Positions 47,160 through 58,377 of a stretch of DNA of 64,000 nt are shown here, one piece after another. The notes under the pieces were generated by a model that did no database searches, was not told the DNA's origin, and saw only the letters and a list, made by a program, of their open reading frames with translations. A program made the translations under genes and the position numbers. Source of the DNA: Pseudochelatococcus lubricantis (GTDB taxonomy: Bacteria > Pseudomonadota > Alphaproteobacteria > Rhizobiales > Beijerinckiaceae). The stretch spans positions 558,001-622,000 of the forward strand of contig NZ_JAASQI010000001.1 of assembly GCF_011762225.1 (NCBI RefSeq), in the 5' to 3' direction. Within the stretch, counting starts at the first letter, position 1. Each line of letters begins with the position of its first letter.

Positions 47160-48990
47160 AGGGCGACGTGCGCCTGCGCGAGAGGCCGTGCCGTGTCTTG
47201 TGCCAGTGGTGGGGAGCGATGAGCAGTTCGAGCAACCCCCACCACGCGGCGAGCGACAGCATCAGGAGATAGACGGGCAGGAACGGCGTCACCCACAGCA
47301 GCCGCAGCCGGCGTTGGCGCCGGAGCCCGACGACCATCGGCAGCATCAGTGCCAGCAGGCCGCCTATCCAGACGGCGGACGAGAAGCCGAGGACGATGGC
47401 GTCCGGCCATGCCTGCGTCGTGCCGAACGCGCTCCATAGCATCCAGGCCGAGGCGGGCATGAACAGCGGCATGCCGAGCGCGCCGAGGACCGTGCCGAAG
47501 GTCAACGTCGAGGCAAGGATGAAGCCGGCAGGCCCGAGTTCGCGCCAGGCGGCGCGGGGATGGCGCGCATGGGTGATGCACACCTGCATCCACCCTTTCA
47601 GCCACCGCGCGCGCTGCCTTATCCAGGCGCCGGCCGTGATCGGCGCCTCCTCCCGCGTGGCGGAGGGCAGGTCCATGACGCGCCACCCGAAGCGCGCCAG
47701 ACGGATGCCGAGGTCCGCGTCTTCCGTGACGTTCCAGGCGTCCCAGCCGCCGATCCGGCGCAGGACCGCCGTGCGCAGATGGTTGGAGGTGCCGCCGAGC
47801 AGCACTGGCAGCCGCCCGGCCGCGAGGCCCGGATTGACGGCGTCGAACAAGGCGGCGTATTCGGCCGCGAACAGGCTCGGCAGCAGGCCGTCGCGCGGGT
47901 TGTCTATCACAAGGTGTGCCTGCAGGCAGGCGGCGTCCGGAAAGGCGCGGAACAGGGTCGCCGCGAGCCTGAGCTGGCGCGGGTCGGGGATGTCTTCCGC
48001 GTCGTAGACCACGACATGCCTGCCGCGCGCGGTCGCCAGCGCCATGTTGAGGGCGCGGGGCTTCGTGCGCGGACGGCCCGCGGGCGCGACGAGAACCCGG
48101 AGGTGGGGCGGCGGCTCGCAGGCCTCGATCGCCTCGCGCGTCTGCGTATCGTCTTCCTCCAGCACGAGATTGATGTCGAGCTTGGCGGGTGGATAGTCGA
48201 GCGAGCGCAGCGCGTGCAGAAGCTGCGGCACCACCTGCGTCTCGCGGTAGAGCGCCACGATGACCGTGTAGACGGGGAGTTCCGCGTCCGCGAGCAGCGG
48301 CGGCAGCAGCGTTCGCGCCGTCCATTGCGGCCTCTCCAGGCAACAGGCGATCCGCTGCATTTCCATCGCCAGAAAGACGACGGCAGCGGCCAGCATCAGC
48401 CCCTGCAGGACGGAAACGGGGAAGAGTGCCATCCCGGTCAGCAACAGGCCGGCGCACACCAGCAGGCCGGCGCGCTGGCGCCGGACGAGGCCGTGGAAGA
48501 CGGAGAACTGGGGCATGCGCGCCGCCAACCCGCCGGAAATCTCGCTGGCGATCTCGCGCTGGAAGCGGCCGCTGGCGAGCCGGGCGAGGCGGCGTGGCGT
48601 GGTGAGCGCGAATCCCCGGCCGCTCAGCCGGTAGCGGTGCTGGAACAGCATGCGGATGGCCCGCCCGTCCGGCGCGATGGCGTAGCGAAGCCCGTGGCGG
48701 TTCGGCGCGAGCGGCAGCGCGCCGGCGTGCAGCGCCTCCGGATAGTGGGCATCGGCCCCCAGCTGCACCTCTTCCGGCAGGAAGGGCAGGCCGAGTTCGC
48801 GCGCGAGGGCGCGGTAGAGCGCTTCCTCAGGCATGAGTTCGAGCGCAAGCACCGCTTCGGATGCCGGTACCTGCCAATGGCGCGCCCACCGCGCGGCATC
48901 GCCGAGGAGGGCGGGAGGAATGCCGTGGCTGGCGAGAAACGCGATGTCGGCAGGAATATCGCCCGGTGGCCGCGCCTGTTCCCCGCTCAT
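47146..48990 (-). CDS. Membrane glycosyltransferase family 2 with N-terminal MshEN-like domain
   Basis: A 614-residue enzyme. An N-terminal cytoplasmic part (about 35-125) resembles the type II secretion ATPase N-domain: ALELMPEEALYRALARELGLPFLP, then RHGLRYAIAPDG. Two helices (about 173-210) precede the GT2 catalytic domain with YTVIVALYRE, the EEDD and YDAED (329-333) acid clusters, TEDADLG (422-428) and QRARWLKGW (459-467), as in BcsA/HasA-like processive transferases; three to four helices end the protein. It probably makes a cell-surface or extracellular glycan. If the N-domain binds cyclic-di-GMP as in MshE, activity could be second-messenger controlled; that is inference. Confidence 0.87.
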   Translation of the reverse strand: MSGEQARPPGDIPADIAFLASHGIPPALLGDAARWARHWQVPASEAVLALELMPEEALYRALARELGLPFLPEEVQLGADAHYPEALHAGALPLAPNRHGLRYAIAPDGRAIRMLFQHRYRLSGRGFALTTPRRLARLASGRFQREIASEISGGLAARMPQFSVFHGLVRRQRAGLLVCAGLLLTGMALFPVSVLQGLMLAAAVVFLAMEMQRIACCLERPQWTARTLLPPLLADAELPVYTVIVALYRETQVVPQLLHALRSLDYPPAKLDINLVLEEDDTQTREAIEACEPPPHLRVLVAPAGRPRTKPRALNMALATARGRHVVVYDAEDIPDPRQLRLAATLFRAFPDAACLQAHLVIDNPRDGLLPSLFAAEYAALFDAVNPGLAAGRLPVLLGGTSNHLRTAVLRRIGGWDAWNVTEDADLGIRLARFGWRVMDLPSATREEAPITAGAWIRQRARWLKGWMQVCITHARHPRAAWRELGPAGFILASTLTFGTVLGALGMPLFMPASAWMLWSAFGTTQAWPDAIVLGFSSAVWIGGLLALMLPMVVGLRRQRRLRLLWVTPFLPVYLLMLSLAAWWGLLELLIAPHHWHKTRHGLSRRRTSPFTGG

Positions 48991-49127
48991 CGCGGGCCGC
49001 CTGACCGCACGACGGCGGGCGGCGGGAGACGGCCGGGCGGGCCGCCGGGGCAGGCGCGTTTTATCGTCGGGTCAGGCGTCAACATCGGTTTCCACGGTTA
49101 TGCATTCGATATAAGATCGTCGGCGCA

Positions 49128-50006
49128 ATGCGGCATTCATTTATCTTTTTGCGACAGATATGTCATGTTTCAGCTTTGCTGTTTGCGGCAGCATGGCTTG
49201 GCCTGTGCGCGCGCGCCGATGCGGCGACCGTGACGGTTCCCGGTTTCTGGGGCGCGGAGGCACGGATGCAGAAGCCGGATCTGCTCGGGGCGCGCGTCGT
49301 CCGCTTCCTCACGGACGACGAATTTCCGCCGTTGCATTTCACTGGCCCGGGCGGCCAGCCGACCGGCTTTTCGGTGGAGCTGGCGCGGGCCGCCTGCGCG
49401 CTGCTTGAGCTGAGCTGCACGATCCAGGTGCGCCGCTTCGACACGCTACTCGATTCGCTGGCCGACCGCCGCGGCGATGTCGTGGCCGCCGCCATCCCGA
49501 TCCGCCCGGCGCTACATGAGCGCTTCAGCGTCACCGCGTCTTATCACCGCACGCCTGCGCGCTTCGTCACACGCCGCCCTGCAGTTGCAGAAGGGCCGGC
49601 GGACGGGCCACTGCAGGCGGCGGTGCTTACCGGGCGCAAGGTCGCGGTGGTGCGGGAGACGGCGCACGAGGCTTATCTCGCCGCCTTCTTCCCGCAGGCG
49701 GCGCGCGTGCCGTTCGCCAGCCTGCAGGCGGCGCAGGCGGCACTGAAGGCGGGGGATGTCGACTACCTGTTCGCGGACGGCATGTCGCTGGCCCTGTGGC
49801 TCAACGGCGCGGCGGCGGGCGACTGCTGCATTTTCGCCGGCGGCCCCTATCTGGAGAGCCGCTTTTTCGGCGAGGGTGTCGGCTTCATCGTGCGAAACGA
49901 CGACACCGTATTGCGCGATGCACTGGATTACGCGCTACGAAAGCTGTGGGAAAACGGCACGTATACCGAAATCTACCTGCGCCATTTTCCCGTCAGCTTC
50001 TATTGA
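49128..50006 (+). CDS. Extracellular solute-binding protein family 3
   Basis: A 292-residue periplasmic binding protein. A signal peptide (ending around ARADA) is followed by the SBP_bac_3 fold: VVRFLTDDEFPPLHFTGPGGQPTGFSVELARAACALL, DVVAAAIPIRP, GRKVAVVRETAHEAYLAAFFP and EGVGFIVRNDDTVLRDALDYALRKLWENGTYTEIYLRHFP. The ligand is probably polar or amino-acid-like. No transporter permease or ATPase is adjacent, so it is an orphan; some such proteins are sensors. It overlaps the DUF6460 gene by seven bases. Confidence 0.88.
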   Translation: MRHSFIFLRQICHVSALLFAAAWLGLCARADAATVTVPGFWGAEARMQKPDLLGARVVRFLTDDEFPPLHFTGPGGQPTGFSVELARAACALLELSCTIQVRRFDTLLDSLADRRGDVVAAAIPIRPALHERFSVTASYHRTPARFVTRRPAVAEGPADGPLQAAVLTGRKVAVVRETAHEAYLAAFFPQAARVPFASLQAAQAALKAGDVDYLFADGMSLALWLNGAAAGDCCIFAGGPYLESRFFGEGVGFIVRNDDTVLRDALDYALRKLWENGTYTEIYLRHFPVSFY

Positions 50007-50275
50007 CCGGAGCCGCTGCGCAGGATGCGCAGCAGCAGCCACACCGGCACCACGATCATGGCACCGTAGCCGATCCAGATGCCCACGTTGCGCAGGCTGG
50101 CGAAGCCCTCGTCGATCAACTGGCGCACCAGCGAGGTGATGCCCTCGTAAAGGTCGACCGGCGACACGCCCCACCACGACATCACCGCGCCGACGATCAG
50201 CGACAGGAACAGCAGCCGGATGAGGACACCGCCGGGCGAGCCGCCAAGGAAGCGGTTCAGGGAACCATTTGACAT
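50000..50275 (-). CDS. DUF6460 small membrane protein
   Basis: A 91-residue protein. The start at 50275 follows GGAGAGA. It has LNRFLGGSPGGVLIRLLFLSLIVGAVMSWWGVSP near the N-terminus and a second helix NVGIWIGYGAMIVVPVWLLLRILR, so two membrane passes with a helical loop. The LGGSPGGVL motif marks a family found in Hyphomicrobiales with no known function. It stands alone, divergent from the hydrolase gene at 50528. Confidence 0.83.
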   Translation of the reverse strand: MSNGSLNRFLGGSPGGVLIRLLFLSLIVGAVMSWWGVSPVDLYEGITSLVRQLIDEGFASLRNVGIWIGYGAMIVVPVWLLLRILRSGSGQ

Positions 50276-50527
50276 CACATTCTCTCCGTCGGACGGGCCT
50301 GTCGTCGGCTTCGGGGCTGGTTGCCCCGTTTTGTCATAATTCGGCAGCACGGCATACCTTAAAGCGGAAGAAAAATCGGACGGTCTCCGGCCGCAGCCGG
50401 CGTGTGCGGTTTCGCGCTGGCCGGGCACGCCGGGCTATCATAACGTTGTATTCGAATCACGCGATATCAAGCGACGCATTTCAAGCTCCCGGCGCCGCCG
50501 GCGCCGGCAGGCAACACGGGGGAAACG

Positions 50528-51517
50528 ATGACCGGGGCTGTGCCATGCCAACTGCCCGCGCTCGATGCGGCGCTGTTCGATTCCGAGCGGATCGACGCGG
50601 AGACGAGGAAGCTGAACACGGCGATCGTCGACCTGATCAACGCCGCGCCCGACCAGTGGAGCCTGCCGCCGCAGGAGGTGCGCGACCTGCGCGCGCAGGG
50701 ACGGGGGGCGTTTCCCGCGCCGATCCTGAGTCCGCGTGCCCGCACCGTCGAGATCCCGGGCCCGCGCGGCGCCATTCCGCTGCGCATCGTGGAGCCGCGC
50801 GATAGCGCGCGCGGCGCCTTCCTGCACATTCACGGCGGCGGATGGACGTTCGGCACCGCCGACGGGCAGGATGCGCGGCTGGAACGCTTCGCCGACAACC
50901 TCGGGCTCGTCGCCATCTCTGTGGAATACAGGCTCGCTCCCGAACATCCCTATCCGGCCGGTCCCGACGACTGCGAGGCGGCGGCGCTCTGGCTCGCGCG
51001 CGAGGGTGCGGCCCTCTTCGGCGCCGAGCGGCTGTTCATCGGCGGCGAATCGGCGGGCGCGCACCTGTCGCTCGTCACGCTGCTGCGGCTGCGCGACAGG
51101 CATGGGCTGTCGCCCTTCAGTGGCGCCGTCCTCACGGCGGGCTGCTTCGACCTCGGCCTCACGCCGAGCGTGCGGCACTGGGGCGAGGAAAAGCTGGTGC
51201 TCAACACCCGCGATATCGAAAAGTTCGTGGAAAGCTACCTCGGCGGACCGGAACTCGGCGGACACGACCCGCGCCACCCGGACATCTCTCCTCTTTATGC
51301 CGACCTGTCCGGCCTGCCGCCAGCGCACCTGATCGTGGGCACCCGCGATCCGCTGGTCGACGACACGCTCTTCCTGCACACGCGCTGGGTCGCGGCCGGC
51401 AACCGGGCCGAACTCGCCGTGTGGACGGGCGGCGCGCATGTCTTCGTCGTCTTCCCCGGCACGCTTGCGGACAGGGCGCTGGCGCGCTCCGAGGCGTTCC
51501 TCGCGACTTTCCTGTAG
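50528..51517 (+). CDS. Alpha/beta hydrolase, hormone-sensitive-lipase type
   Basis: A 329-residue esterase. The oxyanion HGGG sits in FLHIHGGGWTFG, the nucleophile in IGGESAGAHLS (GESAG), the catalytic Asp in VGTRDPLVDD and His in WTGGAHVF. The SVEYRLAPEHPYPAGPDDC stretch is standard for the HSL/type IV esterases. The N-terminal 60 residues form the cap. Neither signal peptide nor membrane segment is seen. It is convergent with the regulator gene. Confidence 0.92.
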   Translation: MTGAVPCQLPALDAALFDSERIDAETRKLNTAIVDLINAAPDQWSLPPQEVRDLRAQGRGAFPAPILSPRARTVEIPGPRGAIPLRIVEPRDSARGAFLHIHGGGWTFGTADGQDARLERFADNLGLVAISVEYRLAPEHPYPAGPDDCEAAALWLAREGAALFGAERLFIGGESAGAHLSLVTLLRLRDRHGLSPFSGAVLTAGCFDLGLTPSVRHWGEEKLVLNTRDIEKFVESYLGGPELGGHDPRHPDISPLYADLSGLPPAHLIVGTRDPLVDDTLFLHTRWVAAGNRAELAVWTGGAHVFVVFPGTLADRALARSEAFLATFL

Positions 51518-51535
51518 CGGAGAGGTGTCCGCCGG

Positions 51536-52204
51536 TCAGGCGGCGCTCGTCGAGCCCGCGGCGGAGGCGATGCGCGCGGCGGCGATCACCGCCTGCGTGC
51601 GGCTTTCGACGCCGAGCTTCTGCAGGATCGCGGAGACGTGCGCCTTGACGGTCGCCTCCGAGACCATGAGTTCGTAGGCGATCTGCTTGTTCAGCAGGCC
51701 TTCCGAGAGCATCATCAGCACCCGCACCTGCTGGGGCGTGAGGCTGGAGAGCCGGCGTACGAGTTCGTTCGTCTCGCGGTCCGGCGGCTGCGAGAGATCG
51801 ACGTCGGGCGGCGTCCATGTCTGGCCGGCGAGGATGGCCTGCAGCGCCTCGCCCATGGTACGCACGTCGAGCGACTTCGGAATGAAGCCCGAGGCACCGA
51901 AGTCGATCGAACGGCGGATGACGGCCGGATCGTCGTTGGCGGAAACGATGGCGACCGGCACGTCGGGATATTGCGCGCGCAGGTATATGAGCCCGGAGAA
52001 GCCCTGCACGTCGGGCATGGTGAGGTCGAGCAGCGCGAGATCCACGGGCCCGCTGTGCGCCAGGGCATCGAGGAGCGCCTCGAAGGTGCCGCTTTCGGAG
52101 ATCGCCACGTTGGAGACGACGGCTTCCACCGCCTGACGCAGGGCGCCCCGGAACAATGGATGATCGTCCGCTATGACGATCCGTGCCGATGATCCAGCAC
52201 TCAA
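51536..52204 (-). CDS. NarL/FixJ-type response regulator
   Basis: A 222-residue two-component regulator. The TTG start at 52204 is supported by GGGGGAAGG just upstream. The receiver domain has IVIADDHPLFRGAL, phospho-acceptor Asp60 in LALLDLTMPDVQG and Lys in GFIPKS; the C-terminal LuxR HTH reads LTPQQVRVLMMLSEGLLNKQIAYELMVSEATVKAHVSAILQKLGVESRTQAV. No sensor kinase is adjacent, so it is an orphan and its signal is unknown. It is downstream of the PodJ-like gene by 235 bases on the same strand but a separate promoter is likely. Confidence 0.92.
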   Translation of the reverse strand: MSAGSSARIVIADDHPLFRGALRQAVEAVVSNVAISESGTFEALLDALAHSGPVDLALLDLTMPDVQGFSGLIYLRAQYPDVPVAIVSANDDPAVIRRSIDFGASGFIPKSLDVRTMGEALQAILAGQTWTPPDVDLSQPPDRETNELVRRLSSLTPQQVRVLMMLSEGLLNKQIAYELMVSEATVKAHVSAILQKLGVESRTQAVIAAARIASAAGSTSAA

Positions 52205-52439
52205 GGACCTTCCCCCGATATGTTTATGGTTATGCCTTCCACGGAAAAGCCGACAATCTTGCGAACGACGGCGTCCCCCCGCGACGATGGCTTGTGCAAG
52301 GCCGTGCGCCCATTGTCGAGAACTATATTAAATTATTAGCAGAGATGTCGATGACAGAAGCATGATCGGCGTCAATTCGTTGCCGGACAACCATGTCGGC
52401 GGCGTCGGGGCCGGTCGTCCGCCGTGCCTGCCCGCGTGT

Positions 52440-54329
52440 TCACGACAGGCGCGCGGCGCCATGCATGAGCGCTGCGCTGATCTGCGCGGCGCCAGTGGCC
52501 GCGATGAGCGCTCCGAGGCCGATCATCAGCGAGCGCCGCCGCGAGGCCGTCGCAGCATCGTCGGAGGCGGCATCACCGCCCTCGGCGCCCTGGCTGCGCG
52601 TCTCGTCCGCGCCCGCCATGGCCGCGCGCCGGGCGGCGGCGATGAAGCTCGCGGTGAAGCCCACGTTCTCGGTCAAGCCCGTCGTCTCGCGCGCCAGCAG
52701 GTTCTCGGGGCCGTCCGCGGGCGGCGTTTCCGGCCCGGGCCCTCCAGTGGCGCCGGCGCGGGCAAGCGCCTGCGCGGCGCGGCGCTCCGGCTCCTCAGTG
52801 CCCTTGCCGCGCAGCCCGCGCGCGCGCAGATCTTCTTCGAGCAGTGCGAGCCGGTCGACGATGCGTTCCAACGTGCTGTGCACGGCGTCCAGCGTATCCG
52901 ACGCACGCAACTCCCGCTCCCGCAGTTCCCGCGTGCGCTGGTCGGGCGCGTCGTCCCGGGCGGAGAGGGCGGCGAGCGCCTCCCGTGCCGCGACGCGGGC
53001 CATGCGCTCCAGCGAGGCGTCGTCGGCCTGCGGCAGCCCGCGCAATTGCGCCGACAGCGCGCCGATGCTGGTCTCCAGCGCTTGCAGCCGCCCGTCGTGG
53101 ACGGGCTGCGCGCCGTCTGCGGCGGTGCTCTCCCGCGTGTGGCGGGCGACGTCGTCGAGGCGCTGGGCGAGATGGCTGATCTGTTCGGCCAGCCTGTCGA
53201 CCACGCCCGTCGAGGTGGCGTCGTGCAGTTCCCGCTCGCCGCCGTTGTCGGGGGCGCCGGCGAGGTGCAGACGCTCGACGTTTTCCGAGAGGCTGCGCAC
53301 CATGTCCTCGATGCGTGCCAGTTCCAGCGGCGGGCGATCCTCTTCCAGCCGGGAATCGATACGGTCGAGCCGCGCCAGCACTTCGCCCAGCTCCGGCTGC
53401 TGCAACGCCTCGGTCGCCGGGCGCAGCGCCGCGTCCAGCTTGCGCGACAGCCCTTCGAGCCGCTCGATGATGGCCTGCTGCGGGGCGCCGTCGTCCTCGC
53501 CCGCCTCAAGCCGCGCCAGTTCGACCTGCCGCGAGCGGATGTCGACGATGGCGCGGGCCAGCCGATCCTCAACCTCGATCTGCCCGGCCTCGGGCGTCGC
53601 GTCGCGTGTGTCGCGGCCTTCCTGCAACTGGCGCAGGATGTCGTGCATCTGGTGCGCGAGGCGCAGCTCCATGGCGGCGATTGCCTGCGTCTGCTGAAGG
53701 GCGGCCTCCTGCAGGGGCGCGGTGACGTCCTTCGGCAGATGCTCCAGCCGATGCGCCGTCTGCTGCTCGATGCGCCGGATGCGCTTCGCGACGGCAGCCA
53801 GCGTGCGCGTGAGTTCCGCTGTCGCCTGTTCCTGCTGCGTGGCGGCGCGGACAGCGTCCTCCCGCCGCCGTTCCTCGGCGTTCGCCATATAGCGGGCAAG
53901 GCCGGTGAGCGCCTCTGCGAGGCGCGTTGCCTGCTCGCGGCTGCGCTGCTCGCTGCGGGCGGCGATGTCCCGCAGCAGCCGCTCGATGGCGGAGGCGGGG
54001 AAAGCCTGCTGTATTCCTGGGTGCGGCGGTGCCTGCGGCGTGTCATGTCGCGCGGTGTCCCGCCGGGCGAGGCGCGAGAGATGGGCGGCGATCTCGGCCC
54101 AGCGCTCGTCCCGCGGGTTCGGCCGGTCCGCCGGGCGGGCTGCCTGCTGCATGTCGGCCTGCTGCGTGATGACGAGGCTGAGCCATTCGCCGATGGTCAT
54201 GCCGGAGCGGCGCGCGGCTTCCTTCACCGCCTCGCGCACCGGCGGGGCGATGCCCTTGACGCTCCAGGACTGTTGCGAAGACTGCTGCTGCGCGGATTGC
54301 GGCGTGGCGTGCTGTGCTTGGCTCGTCAT
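52440..54329 (-). CDS. PodJ-like polarity protein lacking the periplasmic region
   Basis: A 629-residue protein. Residues 22-54 (WSVKGIAPPVREAVKEAARRSGMTIGEWL) match the conserved N-terminus of PodJ and related localisation factors of Hyphomicrobiales, followed by about 500 residues of coiled coil (HLSRLARRD..., LRDIAARSEQRSREQATRLAEAL and many heptads) and a final membrane helix (about 600-622, SLMIGLGALIAATGAAQISAAL). Normal PodJ continues into a periplasmic Sel1/peptidoglycan-binding part, which is absent; the 235 bases after the stop codon have no such reading frame in any frame I examined. Function in pole organisation is inferred. Confidence 0.8.
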   Translation of the reverse strand: MTSQAQHATPQSAQQQSSQQSWSVKGIAPPVREAVKEAARRSGMTIGEWLSLVITQQADMQQAARPADRPNPRDERWAEIAAHLSRLARRDTARHDTPQAPPHPGIQQAFPASAIERLLRDIAARSEQRSREQATRLAEALTGLARYMANAEERRREDAVRAATQQEQATAELTRTLAAVAKRIRRIEQQTAHRLEHLPKDVTAPLQEAALQQTQAIAAMELRLAHQMHDILRQLQEGRDTRDATPEAGQIEVEDRLARAIVDIRSRQVELARLEAGEDDGAPQQAIIERLEGLSRKLDAALRPATEALQQPELGEVLARLDRIDSRLEEDRPPLELARIEDMVRSLSENVERLHLAGAPDNGGERELHDATSTGVVDRLAEQISHLAQRLDDVARHTRESTAADGAQPVHDGRLQALETSIGALSAQLRGLPQADDASLERMARVAAREALAALSARDDAPDQRTRELRERELRASDTLDAVHSTLERIVDRLALLEEDLRARGLRGKGTEEPERRAAQALARAGATGGPGPETPPADGPENLLARETTGLTENVGFTASFIAAARRAAMAGADETRSQGAEGGDAASDDAATASRRRSLMIGLGALIAATGAAQISAALMHGAARLS

Positions 54330-56267
<1,938 letters not shown>

Positions 56268-56286
56268 CGCGGACGGGAACCGGACC

Positions 56287-57618
56287 ATGACACCTGCCGC
56301 GCGCGTTTCCGCCGCCATCGCGATTCTGGCGGACCTTGAGGTCCGCCGCCGCCCCGTCAACGATGCGTTGCGCGAGTGGGGGCAAACCCACCGCTTCGCC
56401 GGATCGAGGGACCGTGCGGCCGTGGCCACGCTCGTCTACGACGCCTTGCGGCGGCGCGCGTCGGCCGCGTCCCTGCTTGGCGGCGACAGCCCGCGCGCCG
56501 TGGTGCTCGGCATGTTGCGTCTCGGGCGCGGCCTTGAGGCGGATGACATAGCCCGCCTGTTCTCCGGCGAGCGCTTCGCACCCGAGGCGCTGACCGCCGA
56601 CGAGCGCGGGCGGCTCGAAGCACCGCCGCCCGACATGTCGGCCCCGGCGGCCGGCGACTTTCCCGACTGGCTGGAGGAGCCGCTCACGCGGGCATTCGGC
56701 GACGACCTGATCGCGGAAATGCAGGCGCTCGCCGACCGCGCGCCCATCGACATCCGCGTCAACACGCTGAAAACCTCGCGCGAGGCGCTGGCGGAAGCGC
56801 TGGCGCACCTTTCCCCCCAGACGACGCCCCTGGCGCCCGACGGGCTGCGCTTTCACGTCGACGCCGATGGCCGTGGCCCGGCGCTGCAGGCGGAGCCGGA
56901 GTTCATCCAGGGCCTGTTCGAAGTGCAGGACGAGGGCTCGCAGCTCGCGAGCCGCCTGACGCTGGCAGCGCCCGGCGAACAGGTCATCGACCTCTGCGCC
57001 GGCGCGGGCGGCAAGACGCTGGCGTTGGCGGCGCAGATGGACAACCGTGGCCAGATCTATGCCACCGACATCGACGCCCAGCGCCTCGCGGCCATCCATG
57101 CGCGGCTTGAGCGTTCCGGCGCGCGCAACGTGCAGTTGCGGGTGCCGCGCGGACGCTACGACCCGGTGCGCCGCCCCGAAGTTGCCGATCCGCTGGCCGA
57201 TCTTGCCGCCTCCGCCGATCTCGTGCTGGTCGACGCGCCCTGCACCGGCACGGGCACATGGCGGCGCAATCCTGACGCCAAATGGCGGCTGCGCCCCGGC
57301 GCGCTGAAGGAGCGCATGAACGATCAGGCTGTCGTGCTCGACCGTGCGGCCGGGCTGGTGAAGCCGGGCGGCCGCATCGCCTATGTCACCTGCTCGCTGC
57401 TGCCGGCGGAAAACGACGACGCCATCACGGCTTTTCTGGAGCGCCATGACGAATTTTCGATTCTGTCAGCGGAAGATGTCTGCCGGCAGGCCGGATTGCC
57501 GGACCTCGCGCCATGCGCAACCGCGGCTGGCGGCCTGCTGCTGACACCGCACAGGACGGAGACGGACGGATTTTACGTGGCGGTGCTGAGCAACGGCACA
57601 ACCGGCGCCGCAGGGTAG
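56287..57618 (+). CDS. RsmB/NOP family RNA 5-methylcytosine methyltransferase
   Basis: A 443-residue enzyme using S-adenosylmethionine. An N-terminal NusB-like helical part (to about 130) precedes the Rossmann domain: FEVQDEGSQLASRLTLAAPGEQVIDLCAGAGGKTLALAAQM (motif I), YATDIDAQRL, then DAPCTGTGTWRRNPDAKWRL with the release Cys and YVTCSLLPAENDDAI with the nucleophile Cys. It is likely the 16S rRNA methylase RsmB or a related NSUN-type enzyme. It forms a run with guaB. Confidence 0.93.
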   Translation: MTPAARVSAAIAILADLEVRRRPVNDALREWGQTHRFAGSRDRAAVATLVYDALRRRASAASLLGGDSPRAVVLGMLRLGRGLEADDIARLFSGERFAPEALTADERGRLEAPPPDMSAPAAGDFPDWLEEPLTRAFGDDLIAEMQALADRAPIDIRVNTLKTSREALAEALAHLSPQTTPLAPDGLRFHVDADGRGPALQAEPEFIQGLFEVQDEGSQLASRLTLAAPGEQVIDLCAGAGGKTLALAAQMDNRGQIYATDIDAQRLAAIHARLERSGARNVQLRVPRGRYDPVRRPEVADPLADLAASADLVLVDAPCTGTGTWRRNPDAKWRLRPGALKERMNDQAVVLDRAAGLVKPGGRIAYVTCSLLPAENDDAITAFLERHDEFSILSAEDVCRQAGLPDLAPCATAAGGLLLTPHRTETDGFYVAVLSNGTTGAAG

Positions 57619-57645
57619 GGCGGCATGCCGGCGGTAGCCAAGTGA

Positions 57646-58128
57646 ATGGTCAAGCGGGCTATCTTCCTGACGGGGCCGATCGGCGCGGGCAAGACCACGC
57701 TGGGACGCGCGCTCGCGCAGGCGCTGGGCGGCTCCTTCATCGACGGCGACGACTATGCATTGTCGGGCCGGCCCTGGTACGCCTCAAGCCTGCGCACGAG
57801 CCGGGCGATCGTCAAGGCCGCCACGGCGGAACTGATACGTGGCGACCACGTCGTGATCGCGTATCCGCTACGCTGTATCAACTGGATTTATTACCGCCGG
57901 TGCTTCGCCGATGCGGGTGTGGTGCTGTCGGTCATCAATCTGCGGGCAACCTGCGCGCAGATCGTCCATCCCGCGCGCGGGCGAAGTTTCGATGCGAGCG
58001 AACGGCGGCGTATCGCGGAGATGATCAGCGAAGGTTATGGCGAGCGCACCTTTGCAGACGCTACGGTCGATACGGGAAGTCTGCAGCCGGCGGCGGCGCT
58101 GGAGGCGCTCGTCGCCGCCATCCGTTGA
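57646..58128 (+). CDS. P-loop nucleotide-binding protein, shikimate/gluconate-kinase-like
   Basis: A 160-residue protein with GPIGAGKTTLGRAL (residues 10-23, P-loop) at the N-terminus, GGSFIDGDDY (substrate-binding region), and YPLRCINWIYYRRCF then SVINLRATCAQIVHPARGRSFDASERRRIAEMISEGYGERTFADATVDT, a kinase-like lid. It resembles the gluconate/shikimate kinase branch of small P-loop kinases but has none of the substrate motifs I know, so the phosphorylated molecule is unknown. It follows the RsmB-type gene by 27 bases and may be co-transcribed. Confidence 0.78.
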   Translation: MVKRAIFLTGPIGAGKTTLGRALAQALGGSFIDGDDYALSGRPWYASSLRTSRAIVKAATAELIRGDHVVIAYPLRCINWIYYRRCFADAGVVLSVINLRATCAQIVHPARGRSFDASERRRIAEMISEGYGERTFADATVDTGSLQPAAALEALVAAIR

Positions 58129-58377
58129 CGCCCTGTCGCAGCGCGTGAGCCGCCACGCGGCGGATGCCGCCCGGTTCTCGCCCTACTACTCGCCGGGACG
58201 CACGTGCGCGGATCGCCGTCCAGCTTCGTCGCCGCGTAACCCATCGCGAGAATGACGAGACAAGCGACAATCCAGATATCCGTTATCTCAGGCTTCCCGC
58301 AGCGGTGAGCTTGCTTCGTTCGTTATGGACGATTGCCATATTGTCGGCGTCTGAAGCGATTGGCGCACAGCACTATA

